Assembly (NCBI GenBank): GCA_024138025.1
Contig: JAMXBD010002480.1
Location: 1-64,000 of the forward strand
Direction: 5' to 3'
DNA length: 64,000 nt
Source of the DNA: Combretum micranthum
Lineage: Eukaryota > Streptophyta > Magnoliopsida > Myrtales > Combretaceae
The notes under the pieces were generated by a model. The model had not been told where the DNA came from, made no database searches, and saw only the letters and a program-made list of their open reading frames with translations. Shown here one piece after another: positions 46,449 through 59,143 of this stretch. Each line of letters opens with the position of its first letter. The stretch's first letter is position 1. Made by a program: the position numbers and the translations under genes.

Positions 46449-49400
46449 TGAAATACCCAAAGCCTTCACCTATCTGACGAGTTAGAAATAATTTAATGAA
46501 ATAGTATAATAGTTAGTTAATTTTGAACTTAAATTTAAACTTAGTTAAGAAATTTTACTTAGGTTGTTTAAATAAAACCAGTAAAATAAATTATAAGATA
46601 TAATTAGATAATTTGGCTTAATCAAATACACCTTCAAATTGTTTATTTGTTTCAATAATCTTTTCTCAATAAACCAAAGTATTAAATTCTTCCTAATCAT
46701 TCATTTTAATTTCTTTTCTTCTATTTTAATTCCCTAAATCTTCAAACATGTAATTTAAAAATTTAGTAAACTCCTAACCCTTAAACTTTAGTTTAAATTT
46801 CATTTCATAAATCTCTATAATTTTTTAAATCAACTGCTTGTTTTAAAATACCAATCTTTGAGCCGAGATCCAAATTAAATATAATATCTTTCAAATTGAA
46901 TTCCTAAACTAGATTTTTAGTATAAGTTATTAATTTTTATTGTATAAATTCTGAAATTACTTCTAATTACTTTTAGAACCTAATATAATTATCTAAAAGG
47001 TTTAAAACCAAAACCCCTACTCAAAACTATCTTTAATCCTTATCCTTTTCTTTCCTTTCTCCCTTCCTTTACTTGCCTTCATTTCTTTTTCTTTTCCTAA
47101 TTTCTTTTCTTTCCTTTCCTTTTTTGGTTCCCTTTCTTCCTCTTCTTCTTTTCTTGTTTTCTCTTTTCTTTCTCAAATTTCAACTCCAAGTCATGGTTAT
47201 AACTTGAATATTGATTATCAGATGTTGTATATTGAGTTTCTGATGTAAAACAAGTAGTTAAATAGGTTAAAATTTACATGCTCTATTTTTGGGAAAGAGC
47301 ACGAGAGCAACATGGGGTGCTCTATCCAATCGTGCTTCTCTCTGTTTCCTTTATTAAATAAGATTTTAGAACAACACAACTAGCCCTATTTAACCGTGCT
47401 TCTCTTTTTTCTTCATTAAACACAACTCCAGAAAAAGCATGGTTAGAACACAACTTTGCCTATTCTATCATGTTTCTCTCTAATCCTTAAGTGCAAAATA
47501 TGTTAGAGTAAAACACGGGAGGAACACAACTTGCCCTATTATATCATGTCTCTCAGTTCCAACCTAAGAAAAAAACACAATGGGAGTAGGAATGAATGTA
47601 TTAGTCGTGCTTCTTATATTCTAGAACATGAGGGGGAACACGGTTGACATATTTTCCCGTGTTTCTCATAAATAAAATTAAATAAATTAATATATATGTG
47701 CAAAATAATAATTTGAGTATTTGCATAAGTTTTTACTAAAAAAGTTAATCAATGAATGATAGGATTTAAATTTAGTATTGGATTAATGACCTAAAGTGAA
47801 CTAGATCAATTAAGATTTTATAGTATATGTGGGTTTGCTTTAGTATAATAATTGAATATAACTCAGAAATTAGATTAAACATAGTTTTTAAATATAAAAT
47901 GAACTTAGTTAATGAATCTAAGTTCAATTTGACTTAATGAACTAAAATGAATTAGATTGATTGAGTATAATTAACTTGGCTAAGTTAAGTTAATATAGAC
48001 TTAATAATTTGCAAAATGTTTATTTATTAAGAAAAATGAATGTTTAAAATGAATTTGATGAAAATGGGTAATTATAAATAAAGGAAAAGGAATAATTTGA
48101 TAGACAATGGAGATTGTTCGTATCTTAGCGAGACGATTTTCACACCTATGGTAGGGTTCCTACTTAGTGTCTGATCAAATAGGTATTTAGTATAATATTT
48201 ATGTAAGTTAAAATTTTAGTTTAAATACTTATATATTAATTAATATCTTAGACAAATGCATGAGTCTAGTTTATGCTTTATCTTCTAGACCATCTTTTGA
48301 TCTCTGCTAGATTTTAGATAAAGTACGCAGTGACTTGCGTGTTGATTGTTAGGATAGGAATTCCTAATGAACTAAAACTTAAAAATGGTGTAATAAAAGC
48401 CTACTGCTTATGCTTGTGTCGTTTAACTTAGTCCAAGGGGTAGCTACCTTGTCCAGAGCCAGGCATGGTAGTCAGGTGCTTAGGCCACCTCCTATTATAA
48501 TGCAATGATAATTTATAAGTGACTCAGCGGCTAGCTAATTAGGCAAATGGTACTAGCATAGCGTTTCTTTAAGCTTTGAGTGAAGTGACATGGTTTAGTT
48601 CATGTTTATGAGACCGATTAAACTAAAAGATGTTATGGATTAAGATAAGTAAAACTGTTAATAGCTGTAAACTCTAGATGAGGCTATTGTTTTTAATGAT
48701 TTGTATAAATGATATAGGTATTCAGGTTACCTATATCAATCTTCTGAGTAGCTACTGTTACTTGGGACCCCCATATTCCCAAGGCGTCGTCGAAGTATGA
48801 GTGCTCTACTGTTGTTTGTTAAACTTTAATTTAAAGACAATAAACTGTTGTTTATTGCATTGTATTAGAATAAGCATGTGTGCCAGCTCGTGTGTGTTGT
48901 GTTACTGTATATTGGGTTTTGGCTCATTATTATTTTCTTTTCAAGTGATGATTGTGATGCTGATGATTCGGATAATGTTGATTGACTTGGGTTTTGGGCG
49001 ACTCTGAAGGATCTTTTTTTTATGAGTGAAGTGGATTAAGATCACTAGATTTGTTTTAATTTGCTTTTATTTTGTATAAGAACTGGAATTATCTTTTTAA
49101 GCCTATATTATTCTTAAGGGCTTGGATATGGAGCCCATGTTTTGTAATTAAGCTTCTTAAGCTTTGTTGTACAATCGTGAAAGGTATAAGAGATACCTGA
49201 TGCTATGTTTTTGTTTTATAAGGAAGATTGTCTACTCATGAGAGTATAAAATAATATGATTTTGCAAACTTTTTTTTTTTTTACTACTGTCAAATCTAGT
49301 TGTTTTTAGAATCTAATTAAATGATTTTAGAATTTAAAATTGGTTAGCAATAGTTCGATATAAATAGGTCTTTAGAGTTAACTAGTGCGTATAATGCATA

Positions 49401-49451
49401 AGATTATATGTGACGGCTGGGCATGCCTTGACCCTAACTCAAAGCATGACA
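46449..49451 (+). mobile_element. Tekay/Del-like gypsy LTR, unit 3
   Basis: Same element and insertion site as in unit 1, with short indels only. Confidence 0.65.
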
Positions 49452-50253
49452 AATGGTTATAATCATATTTTTTTTTTTTCATTTTCTTTTACTACTTTGT
49501 AAACAAAGAGGGACACTTGCAACTCTTCTGTTACTTCTAATTCCACGTTACAACTTACGAGGATCCTAATTTAATATGGAATTGCGTATAAGAATGAAAG
49601 ACATATAAGACTGAGGGGCGTGGCAGATATTTGGCTCTCCTTAGAATGAGAAAATTCAATGATAGAAAATAGTGCTCGTCTAGATGATTCACAATCGAGC
49701 AATAGGTCGTCTTTAGCATGAGAAAAGTCAGTGATGAAAATTTGGTATACGCTGGAAATTTCATTATCGAGTAAAACTCAGGGAAGAAAAACATGCAACA
49801 CGAGGGAAGAAAAGCATACAACACGAAAGTCGATAGGAATGGTCCGTGCATGCTTTCGAAAACAATCATATCATACTTCTCATTTCGGCCGTGCACCAAG
49901 TCTTCTCGTAGGCCATTGAGTTTGTTTGAATGGTTTGTTTTTTATTTATATCTTATCTGTATTTGATATATACCCATATTTGATCTATATAGTTTATTTA
50001 TAAATAAAAATATCTATTTTTAACTAACATCTTGATTGAAACAAATATGAATACATGTCAAATTGATGCCCAAGCATATCCATAATGAATTTAAAATAAG
50101 AATTCAAAATATATATGACGTTTCATCACATGGAAGAAAATTTTAAAAATAAAACTAAAAATGAAAAAGAAAGGAAAAAAAAAAAAAAGACCATTGTAGA
50201 ATATGTATTAGGTATCAATTATTTTGTTATTTCGATTCTCTACATCCTACTAG

Positions 50254-51041
50254 TAGACATAGACGTGGTTTGGTTCCGAACCGGAAATCGAATCAGAACT
50301 GTCACCGACGGTTTTAGAATCGAAACCAGACCGGTTGGATGGTTCTAGAATCGGCTGAGGAACCGCTGGTTTTCTGTTCCTAGACGGTTCTAGGCCTAAA
50401 ACCGAGGTGGAACCGACGGTTCCAATCGGTTCTATTTAAAAAAAAAAAAGAAAAGAATTATGTAAAAAAATTTTTAAATTATATTAAATATATAATTATT
50501 AATGTTTACACTATTTCCTATGAATAGTAAACTTTATTACATATTTACAATATTTAATGTTTTATTATTAATAATACAAATAAACATAACTTAAAATTAT
50601 AAATAATTTAGTTTATATAAACTCTTCTAAAAGTAAAATTCATTCTTTAATAATATGGGACTATTTTTTGTATTACAATTTTCTTATTATCGTCTAGAGT
50701 ATTTCATGATCTCATATTACTAATTATAATTGATATTGTGTTTATAAATAAATAAATGCACATTTTAAAAAAATTAGAAATTTTGGCTAAATAATTTAAT
50801 ACTTTTACACTCAATATTTAATTATTTTAAGTTTAAATTTTATTTTATTAAAATATAAAATTTATTTATTTTTACTTAAGAAAAACAGTTCCACGATCTA
50901 AAATCGGAACCGGGAACCTCTAGTTCTATAAAACCAGACCGGAACCATGGGAGATGGTTCCGGTTCCTCATTTTTATTAAGACCTGAAACCAGCGGTTTC
51001 GATTCTGGTTTGATTCGGTTCCATAACCGTGATGATGTCTA
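50254..51041. mobile_element. hAT-like non-autonomous element, unit 3
   Basis: Same insertion site. Small losses inside (near 50376, 50624, 50738, 50885 and 50896); the short frames at 50876-51129 are products of its subterminal repeats. Confidence 0.85.
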
Positions 51042-52342
51042 CCTATTAGGAATAGGACCAACTCTATGGGGCTTATGTCTACCTTTGACTAATATATCTT
51101 TGTATGTTTATTACATTTATTTAAAATAAATCTTGTACCAAATGAAGCTCATATATATATATATATATATATATATTAAATCATAAAGTTTATAAGCATG
51201 CGGCGATCAAATTCTAAAAGTTTGCTTATTTAACATCTCATCTTGCGGTCGTCTCTGCTGAACTAGAAGCAACATTCTTTTAGTTTTTTTAACTTTATCT
51301 GTACTTGTTTCATTTTGTTTTTGTCATTTACCATAACGAAAACCTGATGTTTTCAAATTATGATAGCCCCCCGTAGGTTATATTACTGTTTCATTTGTGT
51401 ACCTTATAAAACTTATTATATTGTGAAATAATTTTTTTTTTATTAAAAAGAGAAATATTAGATTGCTTAAAGAAGATAAAAGGAGTCATATGTAATAATA
51501 AATAGAAGGCGTGCTCGTGCAATCTTTTATCATGTCCTCTGAATCTGTTGTTATGCTTGATCTAGACTCACTATTGCTGCCATCTTCTATGTGGAAAAAA
51601 AAAAAAAAAATCACAATTTGGCATGCATCAGCCAAGAACGAGCTCCATAAATCCATAAGTTCTATAAATTGAAGGATCTATCTCCATTGCATGAAGTGAA
51701 TAATTGAAGTTTAGAATTGCTAGTTGTGATATTCGATCAATATTTTATTTATTGAATATAATTACTTTGTTTGTTATTATTAAAACGACGTTGCTGTAGA
51801 CCCTTATTAGTTGTTTTTTTTTTTTTTTTTTGCCATATTAGCTGGGGGGTTCTAGTAATCAATGATGAGAATCAAGATAGCAAATTTGATAGTAGGAATT
51901 TAATCGCACATGACACTTAGTAATTTTAAAATTCATATGTAAAATTAAAGAAGCATGTAAACTCATTAATGATTTTGGTATTACATTATTTTTAAATCAA
52001 AGAGTGAAACCCGGTAAATAAAAGAAAAAGAAATTATAGTAATGGTTTCCATATACTATTCATTTATACTATCAAAGAGTAAGGTAGGTGTGTTAAAGTT
52101 TTATGAATGTTGATTTACATTTAATTTTATCAAATGTGTAGCCTATGACTCGATCTGCTCTTCTTATTATTTATTTTCTTTTACCTATGTTGCACTTTTT
52201 AAAGTACACATTATCTGTGGCCCCATTGGTAAATATTTTATAGTTTATGGTGTTTCACCTCTTCTTTTATCTTTTATTTTTAATTTTTATCATTATTATT
52301 CGATATAATTTGGGCCAGGCTACATTGACCAGTCATGGTACT

Positions 52343-52397
52343 TTTTTTTTTTTCCCGACAAGTTAAAGGGAGATCTAAGGGGCAAAACCACCTAACG
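52343..52397 (-). mobile_element. 55-bp poly(A)-ended retroposed fragment, unit 3
   Basis: Same insertion with the same 11-bp target duplication (52332-52342; 52398-52408). The unit 4 equivalent lies beyond the window. Confidence 0.7.
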
Positions 52398-53364
52398 GTC
52401 ATGGTACTACTTCTCTTGAAATTTCCTTGAGAGAGAGACATCAATTGATGGCCCACACATTCTTCAATATTTTCATCGATAGCCAGAGTTATATTCTACC
52501 TTGCATCCAACTTTTTGTCTAACCTTTCCAGTTTTTATTTAAATGAATTTTTCCATAGTTATTACATAATTTCATTTATATATGGGATTATTTATTCGAT
52601 TCGATGTATTTAAATACTAGTGAATATGCGTATACATGTATCCTAATATTTGTAATTGTTTTTAAATTTCTGTTTTTACTAATTTGAAAATAGATAATAA
52701 AATAAAAATAAAGCATACCGCATAAGACTTGATCTTTTTATTTTATTTATTTTTTATATTTTTTCTAATTAATTTTAACGACATGTTCTAATACACTTAT
52801 AAATATATATAAATTCTTCATAATTTTGTAAAAGATGGTTACATTTTAATGCCTTATGAAATAGCTTAACTTTCATGCATAATTAAATTTAATATATATA
52901 GTTGATTTGAGTAAATTATAAAATTTTGTTAAGTGTTGAGTTGAATGAAAATTGATGATTGTTAGTATGAATTAATAAAATTGATGAATGGCATGATTAG
53001 TGTGTAAATATGCTATGTATGTTTGATATTGTTAAAATTACTTTTATTATATGTAAATATGGTTGACAAGTTATATGTGATACAAATAAATGTAATGTGT
53101 TAGTGTGATTAATAGTAGTGTTTATTGTTGTTTCAATTCATGCTGAACTTGAATTTTCAATATCAAACTCAACCCAAAACCAAAACTTAACATAACAGAT
53201 TTTTCTTAGCCCAAACCCAAACCCCAATTGTTATCTAAACAAAGTCCAAAAGCAAGTCAAATTTAAAGCCCAAAGCCCCTCTTGTTCTTTTTCAAATCTT
53301 CCTTAAAAGTTAACAACAACAACAAAAGAGATAAATACAAAGTTCTTTTTATCAAATTCAAAAG

Positions 53365-53521
53365 CCAATATATATATAGACATCCCAAAACAGACCAAAA
53401 ACTTACAATGCCTTTGTTCCTCTCAATTTCATCTTTTCCTTCTAATTTCCCTTGCTCAATTTGCCGAGGATCCTTTCCCAAGACTTAATTCCCAAGTTAA
53501 GCAGAGTTTAAGGTAAGTTTG
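53365..53521 (+). promoter_or_regulatory. Promoter-like segment with first exon and splice donor, unit 3
   Basis: Identical arrangement: TATATATATAG at 53369, 26-codon frame 53408-53488, donor after 53512. Confidence 0.4.
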
Positions 53522-53617
53522 CATGTCTTTTGTAATGATTTATTTTCCTTTTCATCCATGAATTTCTGTCAAATTTCATCTATTGATATGTTATAAGTAA
53601 TATTGATACGTTGAGAT

Positions 53618-54314
53618 GAAGACAATTCACAACCAACGAGTGCAACTAGATATAGAGAAGCCTACTATATCTAACAACAATAAACCAAGATGTAATGTAC
53701 CAGCTTGCTATCTAGAATTATGTTGAATCTAAGCTAAGTCCACTTTGGAATAGCAAAGAAAATATTGTGATACTTGCATGTATGGAAGATTATGCCACAT
53801 GGTGTCATCTTATAAGGTACTCCAAACTTATTGGGTACACATGAAATGATTATGAAGAGTACATCAAGCTATGCACCCAATCATAGATCTAGATTACTTT
53901 GGTGGTCATCAAAGAAATAAGAGACACTTACACAATTTTGAGCAAGCCAAATATATTACAAGAACAAACATTGCCAATATGTTGTTAGAGGTTTACCATG
54001 GATCTCAAGGACATCTAACTGCACTATTACATAATAATGAATTAGCTATAGTAATGGTGAAAAATCTAATGCATCATAATAGAATAAAACACATAGTGAT
54101 CAAGCAACACTTTTTTTTGCAAGTGGCTATGATGGATAGGGAAACCACTAAGAGTTATTACATGATCAAAGATAAAAGTAGTGGATACTTACACCAAGAC
54201 ACTCTCACATCAAAAGTTCAAGATATTTCAGGTATCCTTGAAGTTGCTCGAATGCTCATAAAAAAAGTATTAAACGTTGATACATTATGTAAATGGTTCT
54301 TTCTAAGAGATTAG
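53618..54314 (+). pseudogene. Ty1/copia RNase H relic, unit 4
   Basis: 147-codon open stretch at 53871-54314. The N-terminal half matches units 2 and 3 (DYFGGHQ, FEQAKYITRTNI), while the tail matches unit 1 (KDKSSGYLHQDTLTSK), which places a switch between about 54000 and 54076. Confidence 0.85.
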
Positions 54315-54769
54315 ACCTACCTCAGTTAGTAGAGAATTAGATAAAATTCTTACAACTTTTTACCTACCACATGTTTGTTTAGAGCGACTGAAATATAAAG
54401 ATAAATATTTTATAAAGAGGGCTAATAGTGTCATTTGTTAATTAATGAGAGGGCAATTTAATCACTCCTAATAAAAAAAAATAATAATCACCTTCATCTT
54501 AAGCCTATCTACCTACAACAGTTTTCTCATCATCCACCAAACCTTGAATCTCCCTCTTAGCATCTCTTAGAGGAATCAACAAGAGATTAAGGTAAACCAC
54601 TTTCCTTTCCTTTTTGCAATCTTGAAAGGAATACATCTCTAAACCTACGCATATTAGATGTTGAAGGCATTTTTACCTTGAGAGGATATGGAAACTCATA
54701 TCCATCTCGTTGGTTTCACGGTTGTTGACTTTGAAAGAGAAGAAGAACAAAATTTTGATTTGAGGTAAT

Positions 54770-56645
54770 TGATGCGTCTTATGTTAATCTCAATGTTTCT
54801 TTGTTCCTAGTTATTTAGAGAATAGTGCTATAAAATATTGGTATTTTTGGCATATGAATAAGAAGTTTACATGTTAATGATCAAAGGAAGATAGATTTGG
54901 AGAAAAATAACCTTCTGAAGTGGAGGAGACACGAACAAGGGTCACAGCCATGTTTCAAGTTGTGATATCCTCAATATATATTGTATTGGACATCCAAGAC
55001 TAAGTTACACCATGATAGAGGTCGTGAAAGTTACGGCAATGGCCAACAATCCTATTACCACCCCCGTCATGCACGTGACACAAGGAGTGATAGCTTATCA
55101 CCACCCCCCTTACGGATGTGACACAAGGAGTGATGGTGATCACTCTCTCCATCATAAGGGTGACCTAGGGAGTGACATCATGTTTTTCTACAATGAACAC
55201 ATCATGCCCTCTATCGCAAATGTGAACTATAAGGTGATAGTTTAATCTTGTTTATGCTCTTTTAAAGGCCTTTCCAAACATCTAAAAATTGACTTAACAC
55301 CAAAGTATACCTAACATAAGTAGAATTATGTATGTAGACATAGAATGTTAGTAGTGGAAATTCTTAGGTCAAGTTGCTATTTTTTTTTTGTGTACGACGA
55401 CTTGTTTATAATCAGAGTGTTTTTCTAGGTAGCATATTTTGTTCCAAGTCTAGTGTATTTTTGTTCTAGATGCAAAAAGTACTAAGTCCAGTCTATTTGT
55501 TCCTAGTCTGTATATTTATTCTAGGTGAAAAAATGTGCTAGGCATATACTAGGTCAGTGCATTTTGTCTTAAGTGCGACTTGGCCCAAGAGCAACCTATG
55601 TTAGTAGGCTTTTAATGACCTTAGGAAGCTAGGCAACCTAGGAGTATGATTTTTTTCCAAGACAAAAATAATGAATTTGCATTGTTATGTGCTATTAGGT
55701 GGATCCGGCAGAGTTGGGTTATCTATTCCAGACATTGTATCAGGTATGTCATTAACGTCTTTGTTGTTTTTGCGTGTTAGGTACTAGAAATTGAAAATGG
55801 ATTAATTAATTATTCAACTCTAATAATTGTTTTGCTGCTTATGTTTAGCTGGGCTAGTGGACTAAGAGTACTGGTGATGCTAGGGTGATGCCCCATGATC
55901 CTTGTATGACGTTGTCCCGAGTCGAGTCACACTTAGATATGATTCTAGTAGATTAGGTGAAAACGATTGCGGTCCCTAGGTACTGGGGAGTACCCAACAC
56001 CAAATATATGCATATATATTAATATGATTATTATGAGTTATGAGTTACTTTAAGTTTAGGATTAGATGTGGATAACCCTATGCTATGTTAGTTGTTGACT
56101 TAAAATTTTAGATAAAAAAAGTGACTATTGCATTAGATGCCAAGTTGCATGTTATTATATGTGATGGTTGTTCATGTGCATGTGCTTGTGGTTTTGGCTT
56201 ACTAGGCTTTAGCTCAATCCTTTTTATCTTTTTCAGGAATAGGTGAGGAATCTATAGTGTTTGACTTTTTAGGATATGGTACTTTTATGGACTGAGGGGA
56301 TGATAATAGTGGACCAGATTATCTATCATATTAGTAATTATTAAATTTATGAGATTTTTTAAGAATGATGTTTTAAGGAACAATGTTTTGTGTTCTAGTT
56401 TAGGTAACATTTTAAGTTTAGTTTCCTTTTAAGATAGGTATGGGTTGACTTTCAGTTACGCGGACTTCACAATGAAGTATTTAATTTTGCTTTTATGACT
56501 ATTGATGAAACCATCTATTTAATTTGAGTTGGAGTTATTAGATGCTATTTAAGGATATTAGCAGGTTTCTGAGTCTTAGCATGTTATCTTCTTATGATGA
56601 CATATGTTAGGCTAATCACATAATAAGGTAAGGGGATTACGGTCA
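54770..56645 (+). mobile_element. Gypsy-type LTR-like repeat X, unit 4
   Basis: Near-identical to the unit 1 copy, but with the most single- and double-base losses (near 54803, 54878, 55009, 55412, 55422, 56025 and 56034). Confidence 0.5.
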
Positions 56646-58036
56646 CCAAGCATCTTGAAGCCTATTAAAAAGACACTGCTCATGCATTTTTACATTTCAA
56701 GAAATTGTAAACCTTAAATCATAAGAAATAGTTAAAAATTATTCAGCTATTATCATTATTTATTTTTTTTAAATCATCACAACCAAATCACGCTATTTAA
56801 TCCTTTTTTGAGTCTTCCTCTTATGAAGAAAAACTTAAACAAATGAAGGACTTAAAGCACTCAATCAACGTAAAAAAGATTTAACTGAATCTTTTAACAA
56901 TATTTTTTACCATGTTTATGGGAAATAAAAGATAGGATTGTTAAAGATGATCTTACAAGCAATAGGCACCCTTATGAAGTCGAGGATCTTATCTGCAAGA
57001 AGAGAACACAGTATGTATCACCATGTGATGAAATTCAACTATCATGAGGTTGATGTTAAAGTTTTCGAAAAAAATTTATTTTATTTTATTGTTACTTCAA
57101 ACAAATTTTCAAATATTGAATATATGTTATTGTAGTAGCTATCAATAGTACTAATAAACAATTTGGAAGAATGTCAATGAATATTAACACAAGCAATTTT
57201 TCACCTGCACATTTTCAGTGACTATTAATCTTCTACCCATTGACTTCCATCAATACTCATCACTAAAACTAATTTGTGCAAAGTTAAAACCAATAACAAG
57301 CGATATGAAGAAAAAGATGATACTGAGGATCTTATCTGCAAGATGAGATATTTGAATACAATAAGTATCACCATGTGGTGAAATTCAACCATCAATATCC
57401 AACAAAAGAAGCTGGTGTGAATATTTTCCAAATATTATCAATATTTTTTTCCCCACCAATAAACGTTTACAAATTGGAATATATATACATACATATATAT
57501 ATATTAGTGTAGTAATAGTATAGAATCGACAAAAGGCAAAGTAGTAAATATCAATAGTACTAATAAACCATTATCAAGAATCTCAATGAAAATTGATATA
57601 AGCAATTTTCATTTTTAAAAATAGAAAATATTTTCATCATCTTTTACTTGCGTCTTGAGTGACTACTAATCTTTCACCCTTAACATCCATTATTAGTTAT
57701 CACCAATACTAAACCGTGCAGAGTCAAAATTATCACAATGATATATATAAACTTCAAGAAACACAATTAAACGTCGGAATATGCTTTCAGCGAACCTAGC
57801 ATACCTTTGCCTTTAGTTTTTTTTTTTTTCTTTTTTCTCCCCAGCCATCATTCCCTTTAGTTAAAATTAGTGTAAATACATTCATGATGTGTGTATGAAA
57901 AATTAGCCATTTCCAATCATTTATATTTATAGGGATGGTATATTCTGACACACATTAATTCTTTAAAGCATGTCATATGGAAAGAGAAAAAGATCAAAAG
58001 AAATTTTCGTTCAAAATATCTGAATTATATACATAC

Positions 58037-58719
58037 CAATTAGGGTAGAGCGGTAGCAACCGCGTATTCCAGGAATTTCGCAGTTCCGCCACGAGAGATG
58101 AAAGCCGTAAACTAACTCTTATGGATGTCCTCATAGGACAATTGATTATAACTCTTGCTTTCTGGCCAAGACGTCATACTCACTAGTCGAATGGTACAAG
58201 AACGCTCCAAGCAGGAAACGTTGTAGGCATCTACAATGTACAAATGCCTATTGTAATGTGGAAAGCCCCCCGATGAACTATAAGATTTAACGCAGGGAGA
58301 AGTCTTGGCGTAAAATGGCGAATGTATTTCATTTGCACACTCCACATAGGCCACAGTCCTAGAATTGTAACCGACATATGTGGCTCTCCCGTTTTTCACA
58401 AATAATCGGACAGAAGAATTAGGCATGGAGGAACAGTTTCCCTCCTGCAATCCAGCATCAACTATCCTGATCGTGTAGTTCTCATAATCTATTGATTGCA
58501 CAAAATACTTACCTTCATCCCAGTATAAAACAGTGCGATTATTTTCACAATTTAATTCATACCCTGGATAGCCACAACTCATAGGTTCAGTCTCTAATCG
58601 AAAGGGTAGCTAATGTTATTACTGCCACAAAAGGAAGGGTCACACCGGAGATTCTCCTTGGCACCTACGGTGCAAATCCTAAGTAGTAGAACAAGGAAAA
58701 GCTGTGATTTTCCTAGCAT
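58037..58719 (-). pseudogene. LRK10L/Lr10-type receptor ectodomain exon, unit 4 (two frame shifts)
   Basis: One base is lost near 58606 (codon 38, inside the NISYPF motif) and one near 58120 (codon 201), so only an internal 156-codon frame stays open (58112-58582, starting at MSCGYPGYEL). Start codon position (58719) and splice donor (58031-58036) are conserved. Both losses are single bases, the same kind of change that is scattered through this whole unit, so they may be sequence errors rather than true mutations. Confidence 0.75.
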
Positions 58720-59143
58720 GCTTACAAGTCTAGGGGGTTGAGCTGATATTGATCATAAGAGAATTCCTCAAGGAATTGAGATGTTAAATTTAGGGAGTTG
58801 CGGATAATATAGAGAGATAGGACTAGTGGATGTGTGGCACTCCTTAAAAGGAGATAAGTCGACAAAGAAATGATACGAGTCAAGATTGCAAATTACGTAG
58901 CAATAGATATGCTTGGAATTTTCAATAGTCGACAAAGAAATGTATTACTGTCCGCTTTTCAAAACCCACTTTAGCCGCACCAACTCTTGTCGGCCAGCAC
59001 ATGGAAATTAAAGGTGGACGACTTCGTCAGAAGTATCGAAGCCAAACATTATCGTTCCATGAGTTGTGAATGAAGCTTAAATAGAGGATTCAAAATATGT
59101 AAGTAGAGTTATAAAAGGAAAAAAAATTAAAATAAAAAAAAAG

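Larger units (their letters stand above)
40903..53617 (+). repeat. 12.7-kb tandem array, unit 3
   Basis: Third unit, 12,715 bp, same landmark order. The receptor ectodomain frame is intact. The copia relic carries private changes: a stop created near 41390, a 2-base loss near 41417, and several substitutions between 41430 and 42000. This is the most diverged version of the junction-proximal tract. Confidence 0.95.
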
